Positions 38,326 to 42,188 of a DNA stretch of 42,188 nt are shown here, piece by piece (the stretch's first letter is position 1; each line of letters starts with the position of its first letter). The translations under genes were made by a program, and so were the position numbers. The notes below the pieces were generated by a model. That model was not told where the DNA came from. It saw only the letters and a list, made by a program, of their open reading frames with translations, and did no database searches. The stretch is from Rhodospirillaceae bacterium (lineage in GTDB: Bacteria > Pseudomonadota > Alphaproteobacteria > Rhodospirillales > Casp-alpha2). Location: the NCBI GenBank assembly GCA_002686255.1, contig NZAZ01000104.1:1-42188 (forward strand), written 5' to 3'.

Positions 38326-39971
38326 TCCAGCTTCTCCGAGCCCTCGATGGTCAGCTCGTCGCCCTCGGCCACGGTGATCGCCTCGCTGTCGGGGTCATCG
38401 GCGCTTTCCCCGGGCGCCGCGGTTTCGGACCAGCCGTCGGCCCCGGGGGCATAATCGCCGCCCTGGCCGGCGCCGAAGACGAAGACGTCGCCCTCCTCTT
38501 CCTCGGCCGGGGGTTCCGGGGGGGTCTCCCGGGTGGTTTCCGGGGCAGCTTCGGGAACCGGGTCCGGGGGAGCCTCAGGAACCGGGTCCGGGGCGGCGGG
38601 TTCCTCCATTTCGAGGGCGGAGTCTATATCGGCCGGGGTCTTGCCGGTCATCACGCCGTCGATGCCGAAATGGCCGAGGTCGCGGACCTCGGCGTCGCCG
38701 AGCTGGCCTGCGTAGATGGCGATGTCGTCCATCTCGCCGTGGAAGAAATCGCTTAAGGCGCGGGTTTCGCCTTCGCGGGCCGCGGTTTCGGCGGCGCCGA
38801 AGAACCACGGCGCCGGATTGTCCGTCAGGCCGCCGGCAAAGTCGTCCGAGGCGATCAACTGGCCGTTCAGGTAGGTCTTCATGCCGGCCGGGCCCCAGGT
38901 GACGGTCGCCTGGTTCCATTCGTTGGCCCCGAAAGGCCCGGCGTCGATTTTCCGGGGGCCTTCCGGCGACGCCATCCCGAACGCCAGCCGGCCGTTGTCG
39001 AGGCGGAGCGCGAATCCCCCCGCCCCCTTGGCGGCCAGGGTCCCGCCGCCGCTGGCGAAGGCGTTGAACCACAACGTCAACGTGCCGCCGGCCGGAGCCA
39101 GGGCTTCGGCGTCGGGGATTTCGATGCCGTCGTCGACTCCGTCGAAGACGGCGACGGCATCGAAGGGACCGGGGGGACCGGAGGCGTCTTCGTCCCCGGC
39201 GCCATGGATCAGGCCGTGGTGTCCGCCGATTTCGTCCGCGGCCCGGCCGGGAGCGGTTTCGTCGAGCTTCCAATAGGCGGCCGGCGCCGGGCCGGGGGCG
39301 GGTTCTGGCGGGATATCCGGCGCCGCCGGAAGGGAGCCGTCCACCGTCACCACCAGGCTTCCCGAGGTGACAACCTCGCCGGCCCGGGTGACGGCAATGT
39401 CGAGGATGAAATCGCCGTCGCCATCGGCCGGCGGGCGAAGGCTGAGCCCGGGAAGATCCGCCGCCGTCAGGGTCCAGGTGCCGGCGGCGCTCATCGATCC
39501 CGCCGACAAGGCGGCGCCCGCCGGCATGCCGGTGAAGATAACGGCAACGTCTTCGGCGGTTTCCTCATCCCCCAGGCCGGTATCGATATCGAGGGCGAAG
39601 GCCAGGGGCTCACCGCGGGACTCGCCGCCGGGTTCCGGGGCCGGGGGCGTGGCTTCGGCGCCCGCGGGCATCACGGAAATTCCGAAAGCCGTGGTGGTCG
39701 GGGTCGCGGCATCGCCGGATTTCGAGAGCGCGCTGACGGCCAAGTTGATTTCACCGGTCCATCCCGGCGGCGGCGTTATGGTCAGGCCGTCCAGGTCGGC
39801 CAAGGCCAAGGACCAGGTGCCGTCGCCGTTGTCGGCGCCGGCGGAAAGCACGGCCCCCGGGGGCACGTTGCCCAGGGTGACGGCCACCACTTCCGGACCG
39901 GCCCTGTCGGTCAGCGCCTCCTTGATGTCCAGCGCCAGGGCGCTGTCCGGAGTTGTCGGATCGTCGGCCAT
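38319..39971 (-). CDS. LamG-domain protein with two cadherin-like repeats, probable type I secretion substrate
   Basis: The 550-residue product has no N-terminal signal. Two related beta-rich repeats (about residues 12-100 and 123-210) share PPGAVLSAG/PAGAALSAG, GTWSLALADLDGLTI/GTWTLTAADLPGLSL and a closing strand. A LamG-type lectin-like domain follows (about 230-430: AAYWKLDETAPGRAADEIGG, AVFDGVDDGIEIPDAE, KTYLNGQLIASD, GEMDDIAIYAGQLGDAEV). A Pro/Glu linker and a C-terminal acidic segment (DVFVFGAGQGGDYAPG, then ITVAEGDELTIEGSEKLEW) resemble the ends of type I secreted adhesins. Calcium-dependent surface binding is likely. No secretion genes lie nearby. Confidence 0.72.
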   Translation of the reverse strand: MADDPTTPDSALALDIKEALTDRAGPEVVAVTLGNVPPGAVLSAGADNGDGTWSLALADLDGLTITPPPGWTGEINLAVSALSKSGDAATPTTTAFGISVMPAGAEATPPAPEPGGESRGEPLAFALDIDTGLGDEETAEDVAVIFTGMPAGAALSAGSMSAAGTWTLTAADLPGLSLRPPADGDGDFILDIAVTRAGEVVTSGSLVVTVDGSLPAAPDIPPEPAPGPAPAAYWKLDETAPGRAADEIGGHHGLIHGAGDEDASGPPGPFDAVAVFDGVDDGIEIPDAEALAPAGGTLTLWFNAFASGGGTLAAKGAGGFALRLDNGRLAFGMASPEGPRKIDAGPFGANEWNQATVTWGPAGMKTYLNGQLIASDDFAGGLTDNPAPWFFGAAETAAREGETRALSDFFHGEMDDIAIYAGQLGDAEVRDLGHFGIDGVMTGKTPADIDSALEMEEPAAPDPVPEAPPDPVPEAAPETTRETPPEPPAEEEEGDVFVFGAGQGGDYAPGADGWSETAAPGESADDPDSEAITVAEGDELTIEGSEKLEW

Positions 39972-40164
39972 CCTGACCGTCCCTGTAAATTGCCTGCGTT
40001 GCCGATTATCGCCCCCTGGCCTGCCCTGTCATGTCATTTCGCCGTTTTCTTCATTTAGGATCAGCCCCTTGCCTTTAATTCCGCCCGAACCCACACACAA
40101 GGATATTGGCCTTCGGGGCGTCGGGGGCGTTACACTGTTTTTTTTAGACGTTTGGTTTCCGGAC

Positions 40165-40569
40165 ATGCCCGAACACGCCGCCGTGCTTTTTGCCAACGAT
40201 GCCTTTTACCTGGCCTTCTGCAACCGGGACCTGGACGCCATGGACGCCATCTGGGCCCGGGAAACGCCGGTCACCTGCATCCATCCCGGCTGGGACCCGT
40301 TGTCGGACCGCGACGAGGTCATGGAAAGCTGGGAGGCGATCCTGACCAGCCCGACGGCCACCCACATCGCCTGCAGGAACCCGACGGTGCGGGTGTTCGG
40401 CGAATTCGCCTGTGTCATCTGCAATGAGGTGCTGGACCAGGGTTTCCTGGTCGCCACCAACCTTTATGTGCTCGAGGACAGGCAGTGGAAGATCATCCAT
40501 CATCAGGCCGGCGCCGCGCCGCCGCCGGAAGAAGAAGAGGAAAGCGACCCCCTGGATACCATGCAGTAA
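40165..40569 (+). CDS. NTF2-like (SnoaL/DUF4440-type) protein
   Basis: The 134-residue product has the cone-shaped NTF2-like fold pattern: AAVLFANDAFYLAFCNRDLD, AMDAIWARETPVTCIHPGW, EVMESWEAILTSP, and the last strands RQWKIIHHQAGAAPPP. Proteins of this type act as small enzymes or ligand-binding domains; the substrate is unknown. No signal is present. The acidic tail ends EEEESDPLDTMQ. It is probably in one operon with the cyclophilin-like and O-methyltransferase genes, 15 and 19 bases apart on the same strand. Confidence 0.82.
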   Translation: MPEHAAVLFANDAFYLAFCNRDLDAMDAIWARETPVTCIHPGWDPLSDRDEVMESWEAILTSPTATHIACRNPTVRVFGEFACVICNEVLDQGFLVATNLYVLEDRQWKIIHHQAGAAPPPEEEEESDPLDTMQ

Positions 40570-40584
40570 TACCAAGGAACGACC

Positions 40585-40959
40585 ATGAGAAAGCTGAAGA
40601 TGACCATCGGCGGAATCGAGATCACGGCCGAGTTGTTCGATACCCCGACGGCCGACGCCATCTATGAGAACCTGCCCTTTTCGTCGACCGCCCGCACCTG
40701 GGGCGAAGAGGTCTATTTCGACACCCCCGTAAGTTCGGAAAACGAAGCCGACGCGCGGGACGTGGTCGAGGCCGGCGAGCTCGCCTTCTGGCTGGCCGGC
40801 AACGCCATCGCCATCGGCTTCGGGCCGACCCCGGTTTCCCAAGGCGATGAAATCCGCCTGGCGTCGCCTTGCAACGTCTGGGGGCGGGCGGCGGACGACG
40901 TGCGCGGGCTGATCGGCGTCAAGGACGGCGACCCCATCACCGTCGAAGCCTTGCCCTAA
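40585..40959 (+). CDS. cyclophilin-like fold protein
   Basis: The 124-residue product resembles the small TM1367-type cyclophilin-like family: MRKLKMTIGGIEITAELFDT at the start, AIYENLPFSSTARTWGEEVY, AFWLAGNAIAIGFGPTPVSQ and SPCNVWGRAADD. The family shares the cyclophilin barrel but has not been shown to be a prolyl isomerase. No signal or membrane segment is seen. It lies in the middle of a probable three-gene operon between the NTF2-like gene and the O-methyltransferase gene. Confidence 0.8.
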   Translation: MRKLKMTIGGIEITAELFDTPTADAIYENLPFSSTARTWGEEVYFDTPVSSENEADARDVVEAGELAFWLAGNAIAIGFGPTPVSQGDEIRLASPCNVWGRAADDVRGLIGVKDGDPITVEALP

Positions 40960-40978
40960 CCACTGGGAGCAAAAGCCC

Positions 40979-41641
40979 GTGTCGAGCCGCACCATTGTTC
41001 TTAACGACGCCTTGTACGAATACCTGCTTTCGGTGTCGCTCAGGGAACCCGGCGTGCTCGGCCGGCTGCGCGAGGAAACCGCGAAGATGCCCGAGCACAA
41101 CATGCAGATATCCCCCGAACAGGGACAGTTCATGGCCCTGTTGGTGGAATTGACCGGGGCCAGCAAGTGCCTGGAAGTCGGCACCTTTACCGGCTATTCG
41201 GCGCTTGCGGTGGCCCTGGCGCTGCCCGAGGACGGGACCCTGGTGACTTGCGACATCTCCGAGGAATTCACCTCCCGCGCCAAGCCTTATTGGCGGGAAG
41301 CGGGGGTGGCCGGGAAAATAGACCTTCGCCTCGGCCCGGCCCTGGAGACATTGGATGCCCTGATCGCCGACGGCGAGAGCGGCGCCTTCGATTTCGCCTT
41401 CATCGACGCCGACAAGGTCAATTACCAGGGTTATTTCCAGCGCGCCCTCGACCTGATCCGCCCCGGCGGGTTGATCCTGGTCGACAACGTGTTGTGGTCG
41501 GGCGCCGTCGCCGATCCGGCCCGCGGCGACGAAGACACCGAAGCCATCCGCGCCTTCAACCAAGCACGCGCGGGCGATCCCCGGATCAGCCTCAGCCTGG
41601 TGCCTATCGGAGACGGCCTGACCCTGGCCCGCAAGCGTTAG
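40979..41641 (+). CDS. class I SAM-dependent O-methyltransferase
   Basis: The 220-residue protein belongs to the CCoAOMT-like family that methylates catechol-type hydroxyls with a divalent metal. Motif I is CLEVGTFTGYSALAVALALP; DISEEF supplies the SAM ribose contact; and FAFIDADKVNYQGYF and ILVDNVLWSGAV hold the metal-binding acidic residues. The substrate is not evident. The start is GTG at 40979, with GGGAG 10 bases upstream. It is the last gene of the small operon. Its stop codon (41639-41641) lies inside the left arm of the palindromic repeat that follows. Confidence 0.9.
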   Translation: MSSRTIVLNDALYEYLLSVSLREPGVLGRLREETAKMPEHNMQISPEQGQFMALLVELTGASKCLEVGTFTGYSALAVALALPEDGTLVTCDISEEFTSRAKPYWREAGVAGKIDLRLGPALETLDALIADGESGAFDFAFIDADKVNYQGYFQRALDLIRPGGLILVDNVLWSGAVADPARGDEDTEAIRAFNQARAGDPRISLSLVPIGDGLTLARKR

Positions 41642-41881
41642 CGGGCTGCTGAAAAACCCACGATTTGGAGCAATCACCCTTCGAGACGGACCTCCGGTCC
41701 TCCTCAGGGTGAGGCATAAGGTATTGTAAATCCTCATCCTGAGGAGCCCGCGGCGCGGGCGTTTCGAAGGATGAGCAGCGAGCGCCAGCGAGCGTCTCGA
41801 AGCCTCATCCTGAGGAGCCGGCCAGCGGACGGCGTCTCGAAGGATTGTTGGAGAAAACCCACCTTTTCAGCGGCCTGTTAG
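41638..41881. repeat. MITE/REP-like palindromic element
   Basis: The arms 41638-41655 and 41864-41881 (right arm TTTTCAGCGGCCTGTTAG) form an 18-bp inverted pair with four transition differences. Inside, CCTCATCCTGAGGAGCC occurs at 41732-41748 and again at 41803-41819, with an inverted variant CCTCCTCAGGGTGAGG at 41699-41714. TCTCGAAG-type pieces recur around them. No coding frame is evident. This is the style of multi-copy intergenic elements of alphaproteobacteria. Confidence 0.75.
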
Positions 41882-42188
41882 CGGTTTTCGCCACAAAGAC
41901 ACGAAGAAGAGATAAGGAGATAAAAGGGAGATAAGGGGGGATGTACTCTATCGCGCCGGCGGCGCATTTCCTGTTATTATCCCCGCAACGCCTTGAAATA
42001 CAACGAAATTATCAGGTCCCGCGATGTCGGTGGGTCAGCATCCGGTCGCCATCGGGTAAACATCGGGTCAACATCCGGCCGGCATCGGGGTAAACGCTGT
42101 CCGTCATCATAGTAATTGGAACAACCAACGGCCTGATCTAAAGGAGGACCTGGTTCATCTGGTTGATTATATTAAGCGGCGTTTTTGC
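41882..42188. other. terminal intergenic stretch
   Basis: No gene is seen. CCACAAAGACACGAAG at 41891-41906 belongs to the same repeat family as the copy near 21877. A purine-rich AAGGAGATAAAAGG-type stretch follows, then the 11-bp repeats at 42039-42094. TAAAGGAGGACC near 42139 looks like a ribosome-binding site, but no ATG stands at a suitable distance before the window ends, so an adjoining gene cannot be claimed. Confidence 0.4.
42039..42094. repeat. five tandem 11-bp repeats with CATC(C/G)GG core
   Basis: CATCCGGTCGC, CATCGGGTAAA, CATCGGGTCAA, CATCCGGCCGG and CATCGGGGTAAA follow one another with a period of 11 bases (12 in the last unit). The period is close to one turn of the DNA helix, so the cores face the same side. 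This suits an array of protein-binding sites or an iteron-like tract. The gene it may serve lies beyond the window. Confidence 0.7.

Noticed and set aside
41890-42094. CRISPR array
   Set aside because: The 11-bp repeats are contiguous, without unique spacers, and no cas gene is present.
42139-42188. Start of a gene at the window edge
   Set aside because: A Shine-Dalgarno-like AAAGGAGG is present, but no start codon lies at a suitable distance before the sequence ends.

Overview
The window looks like a high-GC chromosome segment from an alphaproteobacterium, probably Rhodospirillales-like. The cell-cycle regulator CtrA sits next to its phosphotransferase ChpT. The respiratory formate dehydrogenase carries the N-terminal extension usual in alphaproteobacterial enzymes, and the intergenic spaces hold palindromic repeats typical of this class. 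Lineage is an inference from gene content; no rRNA or tRNA gene was recognised.

Layout. 1-2.8 kb: a decayed gspA/exeA ATPase gene and a GspB-like TPR protein. 2.9-6.8 kb: a large membrane protein, a small Cys-rich protein, ctrA, a scrap of cheA and chpT. 7.0-11.7 kb: a 170-bp MITE-like element abutting an NAD-dependent formate dehydrogenase, with a NuoE-NuoF-type fused diaphorase subunit followed by the molybdo/tungsto-bis-MGD subunit. 12.6-18.6 kb (minus strand): torD-like chaperone, Tat mini-protein, fdhA, fdhB, a lipoprotein and fdhC, a respiratory periplasmic formate dehydrogenase. 18.9-21.8 kb (minus): fdhD-mobA-DUF3305-DUF3306, each pair joined by a 4-base overlap. 22.0-24.4 kb: tupBCA, a tungstate ABC transporter. 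24.4-25.1 kb: a MerR-type regulator with Hg-type cysteine spacing, a mer-like promoter and a small thioredoxin-like protein. 25.3-29.8 kb: small stress-type proteins (GYD, DUF1330, DUF302, RHH), a frameshifted FadL/OmpP1 porin with the tail of a second copy, and a split YeeE/YedE transporter. 29.9-34.3 kb: a regulator with an excisionase-type HTH and a periplasmic-binding-protein-like domain, a structured leader, a 710-aa multi-cluster ferredoxin, a 33-codon ORF coupled at both ends, and moaA. 34.4-41.6 kb: amidohydrolase, secreted protein, NAD kinase, pyrD with a deleted DUF952 partner, a LamG protein, an NTF2-like protein, a cyclophilin-like protein and an O-methyltransferase. 41.6 kb to the end: palindromic and 11-bp tandem repeats.

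How it works together. Two formate dehydrogenases of different topology (cytoplasmic NAD-linked and periplasmic quinone-linked) are packed with metal import (TupBCA), cofactor synthesis (MoaA), nucleotide attachment (MobA), sulfur insertion (FdhD), a folding chaperone (TorD-like), two co-occurring proteins of unknown function (DUF3305/DUF3306), a large ferredoxin and a candidate oxyanion-sensing regulator. The transporter is the tungstate type, so one or both enzymes may use tungsten. The least described parts are the doubly coupled microprotein, the Tat-exported mini-protein, the DUF3305/3306 pair and the structured leader of the ferredoxin gene.

Erosion and caution. Two genes are frameshifted at homopolymers (G10 at 855-864, C8 at 28011-28018), which could be sequencing error. 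Several gene scraps (gspA 5' end, cheA, second FadL, DUF952) point to real deletions.
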